A stretch of DNA of 64,000 nucleotides, from contig NC_087378.1 of assembly GCF_963675165.1 (NCBI RefSeq), positions 2,825,525-2,889,524 of the forward strand, in the 5' to 3' direction. This document shows positions 1 through 11,700 of the stretch, one piece after another. The notes below the pieces were generated by a model, which did no database searches, had not been told where the DNA came from, and saw only the letters and a program-made list of their open reading frames with translations. The position numbers and the translations under genes were made by a program. Position 1 is the stretch's first letter. Each line of letters begins with the position of its first letter. This DNA is from Halichondria panicea. Its lineage: Eukaryota; Porifera; Demospongiae; Suberitida; Halichondriidae.

Positions 1-183
1 AGCTTCATGATTAAACTCCTGACGTAGCCTATATTTGTATATGCATACAATTTGTACGCTTAGTTCTAAGAAAGAGAGAGAGATTTACTGTACTGTACAA
101 CACTCCTATTCTTGGAGACAATTCCTTCAAAATGCGGCCAAAAGCACACTCATGGTTAATTAGTTTTTGCAGTGATTTCTTAC

Positions 184-1839
184 CTGAGCAAGCTGTCCAC
201 AGTGATGTCCACAGTCAAGTAGTAATGAGGAATGTTTTGCTTGGACTGCTGAAGACGCTTTGCAATAGTCTATTGTGGACAAGCAAAAGACAGTTCAATT
301 ACATGGACCATTAGCTACATGATGTTCTATATAGAAATATGAGTAGAAAGGCACCCTAAAGAATTGGTACGAATTGAGACACTCACCTTCCTCATATTTG
401 AAAGTTCAATGTCAGTATAGTCACCGCCGTCTGGGGAGGCGACAGCTGCTGCCAGTGGTTGAGTTGCTATACTCAGCAGATCCTTGGACACAATTCTACC
501 TCCGGGACCACTGCCTTGCACACTCTACAGAAGGAAACCAACACAGTCTCACATAATTATCGCATTTAGCATAGAATCGTCTTTATATAATGTTTTCTTA
601 GAAAGTATGCTTTGAGTTACAGCATGTAATATGTACCTGAAGGTTGATTCCTTGCTGAGATGCAAGGTTCTTGGCATAGGGACTGGCAATAGCTCTCCCT
701 CCAGTGGGTGTTGTTAGAGGCTGTTGTGAAGGTTGTGAAGAAGAGGGTGTGGGCTGTGAAGGTGGTGGAGCTGGTGCCTCTGGTGTAGGGGTGGAAGCCG
801 GTGGTGCATCCTCAGCTAAAGGCTGAAAGTCTTTAAATGCCGCGACATCAGATTCATTCTCCACAATGATACACAACAACTGTAAGAAGATAATATCATT
901 ATTGATTTGCTGATTGAGGGACTTCCAACCATACCTTCCCTAAGGGAATATCTTTCGACCCGGCGGGCACGATGATTTTGGCAAGGTAACCAGCTCTAGG
1001 TGCCTCCATGTCCATTGTAGCCTTGTCTGTTTCCACCTGGGCTATCGCATCTCCGTCTTCGATCTCATCCCCCTCAGCGAGCTCCCAAGAGAGAATAGTG
1101 CCTAAGAGGGTGGAGTATATTATGCTACACCTAAACGACAAAGTTACATAATTATAAGCATACCTGTTTCCATGGTGGGAGAGAGGGCTGGGAGGTTTAC
1201 CAGGATATGGTTTGGTAGATCTGATAAGAAATGGGAGAGAGTGAGCTTAGTCATTTATCAGGTACCGTAGTTGATTTATGCATAATTATACAGTGCCAGA
1301 AAAAAGTACACTTTGGAGTGGCGCACTTTTAGAACCCCCAAAACACGTTCAATCCGCTGGCGCTTATGCACTACAGCTAGTGTAGGATCTAGAATTCTCT
1401 TAGTATGCAGCTGGATCTACTGTTACAGTAAAGGCGCTTGCCTTGGTATTCCTCTTGGTATTCCTTTTATAAGCACCATAAAAAATCAGAAACCGTTGTC
1501 GCTTTTGCGTTCAGTCTGAGTTGGCGCTGTATTTACAACTACGGTATATATATATATATATATATACGCCCTATGCTGTGAATGCTTTTTGATCTCACCT
1601 GCATATCCTCTGTTGAATGAAACCAGTGGAGACACAGGTGAACAGAATCCAGTCTGCACTCCACTCCACAGCCCCACACCAGTGCTCCTCGACCTCAGAG
1701 TGACATGCTGGTTTCTGAGTGTAGCTGTAGCACCTGGTAGACAAGAAGCACTCCTGTGCACTGTCCTAAAGCCAAGAGTTCTCCTTATGGACACGTGAAA
1801 TGTTCTTGGCAACTGAAACAAGCTTCTTGCCCTGTACAT
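184..1839 (-). CDS. DLAT: Pyruvate dehydrogenase E2 (dihydrolipoamide acetyltransferase), 3' end outside window
   Basis: E2 core of the mitochondrial pyruvate dehydrogenase complex; transfers acetyl groups from lipoamide to CoA. Exons on the minus strand: 1839-1599, 1220-1164, 1101-935, 879-637, 524-387 and 269-184, all with GT-AG sites and matching phase (about 310 residues visible). The first exon is Arg-rich with no acidic residues near its start, like a mitochondrial targeting peptide. Exons 2 to 4 encode one lipoyl domain with the ETDKA motif around the lipoylated lysine. A Pro/Ser/Thr linker follows, then the E3-binding domain (SGPGGRI) and the start of the catalytic domain (IPHYYL). 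IPHYYL argues for E2 rather than the related protein PDHX. Only one lipoyl domain is present, whereas human DLAT has two. The catalytic His-containing C-terminus lies beyond position 1. It shares a short divergent promoter region with the next gene. Confidence 0.93.
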
Positions 1840-1971
1840 CCTTGGAAAAAGCAGGCTGCCTTAGCTCTTAATGTATGAAGCAGAAACTCGACGTTAAACC
1901 ACTCCCCTTTGCCCTTTGTTTGGGATGATGTAACCGCAAGTCACACTGCTATAGGTTCAGAGTTCAAAGAA
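1840..1971. promoter_or_regulatory. Divergent promoter region between DLAT and the RIIa-domain gene
   Basis: The DLAT start codon (minus, 1839) and the next gene's ATG (plus, 1972) are only 132 bp apart, so this interval must hold both transcription start regions and 5' UTRs. No TATA box is evident. The promoter role is inferred from layout. Confidence 0.6.
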
Positions 1972-4900
1972 ATGGCTGGTGAAGGAGGGCCAAGTGAAAA
2001 AGTTCAGAACTATCTGGACAAGCACAAGATATCTTCACTTTTTCAAGTGAGTACATATGTTTTAAGGCTATTACTCTGTGTACCAGTGAATCTCACTCTG
2101 GCTCAGTCCAAAGATAGTCTTTAATAGTCCAATATGCACAACTCTCAGCACGCATACATTAAATAATCATGACACGGTGTTAAATTTGCCTCTTCCCTAA
2201 GGACTTGAGAACGAAGATAATAAAGGATCTACCTATAGATCCAATTGATTTTCTGATCTCTAAGCTACAAGCTCTCAAACAGAAAAAGAAGGTAATGTAT
2301 TACATTGAAACTTAATCAGCCTCCTATTAATATAGCAGTGGTATGTAGACTTTCCTAATGAATTGTACTGTCCTTCTAGGGTGCAGTACCTCGACCAGCC
2401 ACGTCCGGTGGTGCTTCCAGCCTCAAGTCATCACGCATTCAAGTCACTGGTACTACAGCTCCAACTACTGCCTCCAAATTAAAGAGTATGCTCCTATACC
2501 ATTACATTGTGTATGGGGACAAGGGTATATTTATACCAAAGTAACAATGGCAGTACACCTTTGTAGCTAGAATGAAAAAGCCAACGTATCTGTAACTCGT
2601 TTGTTTTATAATGTAATGTAGACCTACGTACTTGTAGTGTTTACTTATCAGGAACTTAAAAGTGCTACTTTGAACTGTTAGTACATGTATGTTGTTTAGA
2701 TAAAGCATGTTTTGCCATGGTGGCACATCATGGCTTTATAGCCATAGTACTGACCTACTGCCCTGTACACACATGTCATATTTACTGGAAAATTCCATGG
2801 GTTACTATAGTGAAAACGAGTGTCTAATAAAGTACATGTGCATCAGGTGTGCACTTATCAGTGTATACTGTGTGTTGTTGGAAACTGTTTCTTCGTGTGT
2901 AGGTCCAAGTGCTGCCAAGTCCAGGGCAGGACTCACCTCAACCAGCTCCCCCTCCCTCACAAAGACGCGTCCCACCACTGCCGGAACTAAGACCGTCACA
3001 ACTAAGTCTGCTGCTGGGGCCAAACTCAAGCCACCAACTTCTAGTGAGTACAAGGATTGCGGCTCAGATGATAAAGGCCTTTTGCCTTTAGCATACACTC
3101 GTTAGATTTGTGCACTCCAGATTTTTAATACTTGTATCAGTGTCGGCAATTAGAATAATTTCTCTCCCATAATAGCCTCATCTCCTAAGAGGCCGACTAC
3201 AGCCCCTGCCTCTGGTAAGAGCTCTCTCTCATCGCCCTCCAAGGCCACTGGTCTCAAGCCTCCCTCAAAGCTCTCCACTTCCTCTGCCAGCTCCTCTGCC
3301 AAATCCACCCCCACCAAAACAGCCTCTCGACCTGGACTGAGACCACCTACTACTGGGAGCTCAAAGGCCAGCCCAGGAGCAGTGAAGAAAGCCACTACTG
3401 TGCAATCAGCTAAAGGTGTGCATATTAATGTCAAACATAATAATTATTGTTTGTTTGTTGCTCATTTGGAGACAATGCACAGTTGACAATGTTTTACTCT
3501 TTCTCTCGTTTTCTGCTTGAAAAGAAGTTAAACGTAGAAGGCATTGAGGTGCAACTAGTGTGGCTTTTGTTGAATTAGTATCTAATTGTTGTGGTAATTG
3601 GTTGTACATGTATGTGCAGATAAGCCAAAGTCTCCTATTAAAAAGCCAGCCAACACACAAGCAGCCAAAAAGCCTCTTGCAAAAGAAGATTCAGCTCCTG
3701 TTAAAACAGAACCAAGTGCCGAAAAAATTGCTGAGTTTTTTGGAGAGCCCCAAAAAACTAGTATCAAGTCGACACTCCATCACCATGACGATGACGAAGT
3801 GAGCGTGCCCAATGTGGATAGTGGCAGTGAGAGGGGTGAGGATGAAGAAACCTGTGACTGCTCAGGAAACAATCTCAACTCACTGCTACAGATGAAAATG
3901 AGGTAAATTCCCATTTTATAGCAGGTATGAGCAAGGGCGCATAAAAAGAGAGAGGGCATCTGTTGCGAGCAAAAAGTAAAGGGGGCGGTGGAAAAGTGGA
4001 AAAGTACTAAAAATAATGTGTACAGTACATAGTATATCCGGTCTGTGGCTTTGGTTTTTGTTCGCACGTAGTGTTGATAGTCAGTTGCATGCCCTCTCTC
4101 TTTTTATACGCCCTTGGTGTGAGTGTTTAAATCCTGTGCACATGTGTATGATTATGTGATTCGTACAATTATGTGATCAGTTTAACATGCCTACTTTATA
4201 GTGATATTGATTCTTGGCTATACACTCGTGTGTGTACCTTCAGTGTAATGTATCTATTATTTGTTGTAGTATGAAGCAGGCCAAGAACAAGCGCTCTCCA
4301 AAGAGACCCAAGTCTCACCTCAGTCCCCGGGAGGAGGACCTGTCCACTACGCCCCCTTCCCTCGGCTACCACAGTGATGGGTGTGAGGAGAGTGAGGACG
4401 AGTGTGTGGAGGCAGTTGAGGACGCAGGTGCTCTCGAGGATGAGGGAGTCACTGGACTCCCTGGGAATAAACTGGTGAGCAGACATGTATTTACGTACAG
4501 TACATGATAATTATACATGAAACTCGATCTACATGTGTATGCTAAATTTTCCCAGCTTTCATTGTTGAGGTGTACTGTACTTGCATTCAGTCGGCCTTAC
4601 TATTGTCTATGTACTGAGTTAGTGTACAGTGCTGCACTATAGCCAAGCGACAACATACAGTGTACACAGTAAATGTATAGAGAAACTTACCGTTGGCATA
4701 TTTTAATCATGTGTAGTACATGTATTATGGAAATTTGTTGTACAGTCATCACTGCCTAAGGACACTAAGGTAGACTTCATGGTTCTCCTGTGTGCCCGTT
4801 GTGCCAAGATGTTGACTGGAGATGAACCTATTACTGAGATGTCAGCCATCATTGTCACAAAAGGGGCAGGTAGCGACTTTGAGAGTGCATCTCAGGTAGG

Positions 4901-5526
4901 AAGCCATGCCTCTTTCCCTCAATGGGAAGTCGGAACAGAAGTTGGTGAGTTTAGTTACCTCTCAGTCCATGCACAACACTTTGAAGCATGTCTACTCACT
5001 ATTGCATTCTCTCCTGCTTGTACGTTCACACACATGACACACAGTGTGCTTTCATAATCATTGATTCCCTGTGTGTGTTTAGACTCAGAGGCATCTTCAG
5101 CTAATAAGTGGAAGAGCTCCAGTGAGACGTCCAACGTCACCCTAGTGTCTCAGGACACGTGGGGTGGGCTGGCTCCTAAATCCAGACCACTTGTTTCTGG
5201 TACCAGTGACACGGTGAGTATGCTCTTGTCCTATACTGCATGAGAGATTATAGTGTTTAATTCCGATACTACAATTAAGTCATCTAATTACAAGTCAGCA
5301 CCACTCCAATATAAGCACAAAACTAGAATTATTGTTTTTTCTTGTTTTATCTGGAAAATCATTATTTAGCGCTGTAATTAGCGTTATGTTGCTGGCCATA
5401 CTTACCCCTCACCTCTCTCTGCAGGAGAGTGAAGTACAGCTGCCACCACCACCACCCCTTGTGGGCCATCCATGGAAGGAGGAGTCACCAACTCATGACC
5501 CACACGGATGGGCAGAGCAATTATAA
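1972..5526 (+). CDS. RIIa-like dimerization/docking domain protein with long disordered tail
   Basis: Exons: 1972-2046, 2202-2291, 2380-2485, 2903-3043, 3176-3415, 3620-3902, 4270-4474, 4746-4944, 5083-5213 and 5425-5526. They join in frame to 523 residues. Residues 8-55 resemble an RIIa dimerization/docking helix pair: a YLDKHKI start, then a DLPIDPIDFL segment ending in a Lys-rich stretch. Such domains bind amphipathic helices of A-kinase anchoring or ciliary proteins. Residues about 56-300 are Ser/Thr/Pro/Lys-rich and probably disordered. An acidic stretch (about 285-400) and a conserved-looking block with a CARC cysteine pair (about 412-475) follow, and the end is poly-Pro and Trp-containing. 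The tail recalls vertebrate C8orf34/VEST1-type proteins, but I cannot confirm this, so no symbol is given. The start at 1972 is chosen because the frame upstream has no earlier ATG. Confidence 0.8.
3932..4116. mobile_element. MITE-like element with about 28 bp terminal inverted repeats
   Basis: The left end (3932-3959) is repeated in inverted orientation at 4089-4116 with one or two mismatches. Both ends carry the core AGAGAGAGGGCAT or its complement. The 130 bp interior has no coding potential. It sits in the sixth intron of the RIIa-domain gene. Confidence 0.75.
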
Positions 5527-5764
5527 ACTGACCTTTAATAATGGACCTTTAATAATGCAATGCAAGTTTATTTCTAAATGCAATTTTCCTGTAATACAAA
5601 GAAGTGCAAAGAGTCATATACCTCGTTCCTGTAATTTTATAAATCAAAAAAATGTTCATGTTAAATGCAGATATGTATAGTGTCTCCAAACCACTGATCT
5701 TGTTTGGATGCAGTAAGGGTCAAAGGTCATTAAACATTAAGTGTAGAGGCCACAGCAAGACATT

Positions 5765-8700
5765 ATGAGTTTTGCCGGGCAGAAACGTTTAGGAGAGTTA
5801 AGTACAGCTATAGTGGCTGTCAAACGGCCTAGGCAAGACTTGGTGGCTGTGTCTGAAAATGCAAGTAGGAAGCAGATCATGCTTTCGGTAGGTTTCCAAT
5901 TAGTGCCCTCTCACCCTGGCTAACATGTATTTTGTGTACACAGGGGCCTCCCCGATCCTCATCACTGGAAGCTCCCATCATGCAACTACATGGACATGAG
6001 GTATATATATACGTACCTTTTTAGAAGTTTTTTAATGGCCGGGACCCCTTGTTTTTCTATTACACAAAGACACAGTGGCTGCGTAGATCTGATACATGTG
6101 AAACAATTAATATTAATTTACTAATTGCATTCCACCAAGCTTTAGTACAATACTGCAGTGCTGATCATTGATGACCTGATGCTGTAATTTTGCTCGTGTT
6201 CGCATTTGCAATTTATACATGTATATTCTTTTTGTACTTCTTCCACAGGCTGGTGTGCTGAGTGCCAAGTTCAGCCCAACTGGCGGCACCCTGGCTTCTG
6301 CTGCAAATGACAGACTCATCTGTAGGTTTTTAATTAATTGTTTCCATGGCTAAAGAATAAATTTTATACCTGTATGTGCAGTCTTGTGGAACGTTTATGG
6401 TGACTGTGAAAATTTTGCGGTGATGAAAGGACACACTGGTGCCATCATGGAGATACAGTACTCAACAGATGGAACGTGAGTACCGAGCTCAGTCAATCAT
6501 TCACTATCAGATACCATCAGAAACCATGAAGAGATCTATTCTATCTATAGGGAAGTATGTATCACTTGACAATGCAGTCCCAGAGGAGGTGTGAAGCACT
6601 TAATCTTTGCTACTGATTAGCGTTGTCTTTGTTGCATAATAATTATGTGACCAGTTCAACAATCACCATAGATACAGGAACAAACGAGCAAAATGGGCAA
6701 ACAGAAAACACTAAAACAGCTATAATATGTGATGAAAAAAGATGTTGCTTAAGACTAAGTGACCTAGAGACTAATTACCCATCAGGTAAATACACCAGAT
6801 TGGGTAATGCCAATCGGTATGCTTGGAAAGGGCAGTAGACTCCAACTGGAACACCCCAGTCTTCTAAGGGCATACAAGGGTCAAACTTGCAGTTTGATTT
6901 ACTTTACGGCTCTTGTTCAGTTTCAATATTATACTAACCTTGTTGGACTTCATCTATAGCTAGCTATGGCACCAACTTATATATAGAGAGTGTGATTGGG
7001 ATTAATGGATCCCGTGGAGATAGTTATGTGACTATTATGCAACAAAGACAACGCTAATCAGATACCTATAAGTAGCAAAGGTTAAATGCTTTGCACCTCA
7101 CTCTGATGAGATAGACCCCACCCAACTTGTAGAATACGCGAATATGCGTCTTTTCTTTTGTAACCTCCTTGGTTGAGTTAGGTTCCCTTGGCTAACGCTA
7201 ACTACATGTACAACCGCGAAGATTACATAGTAGACGCATCTTTTATATTAGGTATAGTTCATCGTAAACATCGAGAAAATGCAGACTATGTATCAGGTGC
7301 CCAGATTGTGACTGCCACTGGTACGTGTGTAGAGATATTGTGCATAATCTTGTATGACTGTGGGAAAATAGGCTTGAGATGTGTGCTGCTTTCCCACAGT
7401 CTGAATATTGTACTTATAAGGACACCAACCAGCCTTGGGTTAATAAAACTATTGATTCGATCAGCAGGGGCTATCCATTTAGGTAAATCTTAGTGTCAAA
7501 AGTAATTGAAACTGCTCGTTATAGTAGAGTAGTTCCTAAGAAGTGGTTGGTGTTGAACTGTTATAAACTACTGTAGGTAGTTTCTAGCCTCGTTCCCAGG
7601 CCTTACTTTTTCTTGGTGTTGTAATTGTTCATCCATAAATAGAAGCAAAAAAAAAGAATGAGGCAGCAAAGAAAGAAATGGGTGTACAGTTAAGAAAAAG
7701 TAAGGTCTGGTTTGGGAAATCGTGTGATCCATAAGGATTCTTATAAACGTGGGCGATATGTAGCCCACAATCGTGACGTAAGGTATTCTCCCCCGCATTC
7801 AGACTATACTGAGACACTGCCAAGGTACCAAGCTACTAAGTCAGGGAACCAGCGTGGCCAGCTCTGGTGACAGTAGCTACCTGCTAGATGATAATCAAAC
7901 ACACGATCTAGAGTATAGCTACCGTATTACTAGAATATTTTGCGGGTGAACAATTTTTGCGAACGAGCCAAATCAGCAGAAAATTTGACCCTTTGCGATC
8001 TAACTATTGCGTTCTGGCAAGGATCGTGTGTATTTACTAGTAATAATTTAGGCTTTGCGGATTTTATTGTTGCAAATTGATCAACCATCGCAAAGTTTGA
8101 TGCTCGCAAAACATACTAGTAATACTGTAGCTAGCTTGTATAAACAGTTTGCAAATTTCCAGTTCTAAGTTCATGTCCAGCTTGCTGCAGGCAAAGTGTT
8201 ATTACTACTGTTACTACGTGGGCAGTCCAACATCTCTAGCTCTGCATGCCCACGCTCATTTTCACCTTTCTACCACCCTTCTACCCTCAGGCGACTTCCC
8301 GATACAGGTTCTCCTTTTTTTAACCCTCTATTTCTTTTTTTATTCCTCCAATTAATACCGTATTTTATCTTATTGAACGATTGTGATAAAGAACAGAGCC
8401 TGTGTAGTTTCAATCCAGATATGAGTTTTCTAGTTATAAGTTTTTATAATTGGTTGGTCGGTCTTCAGAGGTGGTTGCTAATGGGGGAAGTTCACTCTAT
8501 TCATCTACTCGTGTCTATATAATTATAGTTATTATAAACAAGTACATCTGTGTGGAGAAATATTTTCGTGCAACACTTTTAGTTGTAACTCTAACATTAA
8601 ATGTAAATGTTCATGCAGTAGTGTGATAGTTGTTGTATCTTCCTTATAGAATGTTGTTCTCGTGCTCGGTGGACAAGACCGGTGCAGTGTGGGATTGTGA

Positions 8701-11700
8701 GGTGGGAGAGAGGATAAAGAAGCTCAAGGGTCATTCTTCAATTGTCAATACCTGCTCTCCTGTGAGGAGAGGTGCCCCCATTGTGGCCACTGGTTCTGAT
8801 GATGGAAACATTAAAGTAAGCAAGGCGTGACTGTGAGTCGCACCCCACTGTTTAGCACTACGTTTCAAAAGTTATATTATATTTACCAGGAGATAAATGT
8901 TAACATTTTACATCTTGTAGAAGTGGTGTTTACCAGGGCTAAATGTTAACAATTATTACATGCATCTTGTAGAATTGCAGATGCATGTTAACCTTTAGCA
9001 TTTTGTTGAGGTGATGTTTACCAGGAGCTCAATGTTACAATTAATTTTAGCATTTTGTTTAGGTGATGTTTACCAGGAGATCAATGTTAACCTTTAGCAT
9101 TTTGTTGTTGAGGTGATGTTTACCAGGAGCTCAATGTTACCATTAATTTTAGCATTTTGTTGAGGTGATGTTTACCTGGAGCTCAATGTTAAAATTTTTG
9201 TATCTTGATGTTTACCAGGAGCTCAAAATGTAATTTTTGAATTAAAAAGCCTAGACTATAGGCTGGAGTATAGTTCAGGTGCTGTACGTACATGTAGCTA
9301 GAGCTGTACTGGCTGGCAATAGTTGGCAAACAGATTGGATTCGCTGAGCTCTTTGATGGGAGAGAGGGGAGGGGGCCCTGGGTACTCATGAATCTACATG
9401 TAGTAAACATTCTATACACTGGATAACTCGCCAGAATGGAGAAGATTGCTAGGCATTGGGTTGGTTATAAGTATCTAGGGAATCACAGAATGTTGCCTTC
9501 AATGCAACCCTCTAAATATGCAACACCAGAACTACTTCAACATAATTGTTTACCCACAAAAGAAGCGACCAATGGCTTTTAAAAGTGTCGCCTTAAATTG
9601 AGGTTTTACAGTAGTTATAATGCTACAGTTTTAGTCGCTGTCGTTATTCTAAAACAATCCCCTTGGAATTGCAGCACTTGAAGATGTACATGTACAAGGT
9701 GTCATACAGGGGGGAAAGGGGGGATATCCCCCCCCTTTCAATTATGACTGAGTGTCCATAGCTGGGTATTGAAATAACAGTTGACCTTTTTTTAGCAACA
9801 TTTTCTGGTTACTTTTCTCATTTCCCCCCTCTACTTCAAAATCCTGTATGACACCCTAATGTACTGTTACTGATCTTGATGTGATACACTATAATTACTG
9901 TATATCGGGTTTCGAATGCATGGTTAATCGAATACGAATGCACTGTACAAACGTGATTGCGTTTCTAGCTATTGCGAATTGCTTCACATACTCACTCTTT
10001 GTGTGTCTTTCAATCGCGATTTATGCAGAAACTAGCAATTTGCAACCAAAAGAACCTCACATTCAAGACACGGTATACAGTAATAGTGCTGCTTCATTGT
10101 CTAATACAGTAATAGTACATCATATGATTAGAAAGGATAGGTGTCTTATGATGTGATTATAATTATGATTATCGGTTGTATTACTAATACACACATATAT
10201 CATAAAGGATGCCAAAAGTACAGTGTCTAAAATTATTGGCTGCTGCGTCAGTAGAGCCTTGCAGCTCTCTTCTCACTCTTGCAGCTACCAATAGCTATCG
10301 TTCTAGTGCCGAGTTAAATGAGTAGCAATACTCCGTGGACAAGTTTTGCTAACGCACTCTTCTGAAAAGGTTGCACCAAGTAAGCAGAACTACATGTAGG
10401 TGTAGCTCGAGAACGAAGCATTATTTTGCTAATCCACAAATAGAAAATATGACTAGAAGCCTATAGAAACTCTTACTTGCACTTTATTGATCCTTGAGCA
10501 GCTGTAGCAGTCTACACAAACACACTACCGTATGCGCACCGAGGTATAATGAATATATACTCTTAAGGTTTTGTGTTGTGCTAAATACAAGTGGGATTTG
10601 TTGTTTGTAGGTGTGGGATGTACGAAAGAGAGCTCCTGTGTGCACGCTCAATAGCACCTATCAGATTATGGCAGTGAAGTTCAATGACTCTGGTGACCAG
10701 ATAATGTCTGGAGGGCTTGATAATGACATCAAGGTATAATTATGTGTGTAATATCTACTACATATGTATGTGTTTATAACATGCTTGTTGCCACCCAGTG
10801 AGTGTGCAGATCAAGTGCTCTGTATATGTTGCATCACTACCATACATTGCACTGCAATATACCAGAACATAGTAGTGGCAGATCCAGTGCAGGGAATGTG
10901 CCCCCCCCCCCCCCTGGCCAGGGTTTCATCTAGTGGGCTATAATAATGACATCATCACATTAGTACTGTCTATGTGCAATATCAGGAGTACATGAGTAAC
11001 TCCTGGCAATATGTAACTAGATCTACTGTGATGCAACTAGCATGTAATAGGGGGTGTGGTCAACAATGTGGGAGTGGCTAAACATTTTGCGGCGTGCGTA
11101 AACCTTCCACCCAAACTTTTAATCCTAAATGAAACCCTACCCCCCCTTTCTTGCTAGAAGACCAGTGGTCACCGTAGATTGACTCGAATAAGATCTGGAT
11201 ACTCAGCTTGCAACTTCCAAGGAAGTGGGTGTGGCTTAGAGCAGCACACGTCACAGGATATGCCTACAATAATATTATTGCATAGCATGCAGAATAGCAG
11301 ACCATCTAGTTTTTGAAGCAGAGCTGAAGAGCAAGATGAATTGTTGAAACTTAGTAAAAACGTTTCTGTTAATTTTCCCCCCTTTTCAAAATTCCTGGAT
11401 CTGCCCCTGACATTAGGGATGCAGTGGATGAAATCTGCTTTTTGACTTAGGCCCACCCTGCAGCCACCGAATAACTCAATTGGTCCCTTTTATAGGTTCC
11501 TTCCCTTTTTAGAGAAAAACTTGACCAATCAGAAGAGTTTGACGCCATTTAACAAGTTACATGTGTAGTTATTGCAGGCGCCCTCGTGCAATGTGCCAAA
11601 TATTGCACTAGATGACATAATGCCCGAGGGCATTATGTTGCTCCAGTGCAATATTTGGCATTTTGCACTTGTGCTGGGCAATAACTAAAACTCAATTCCT

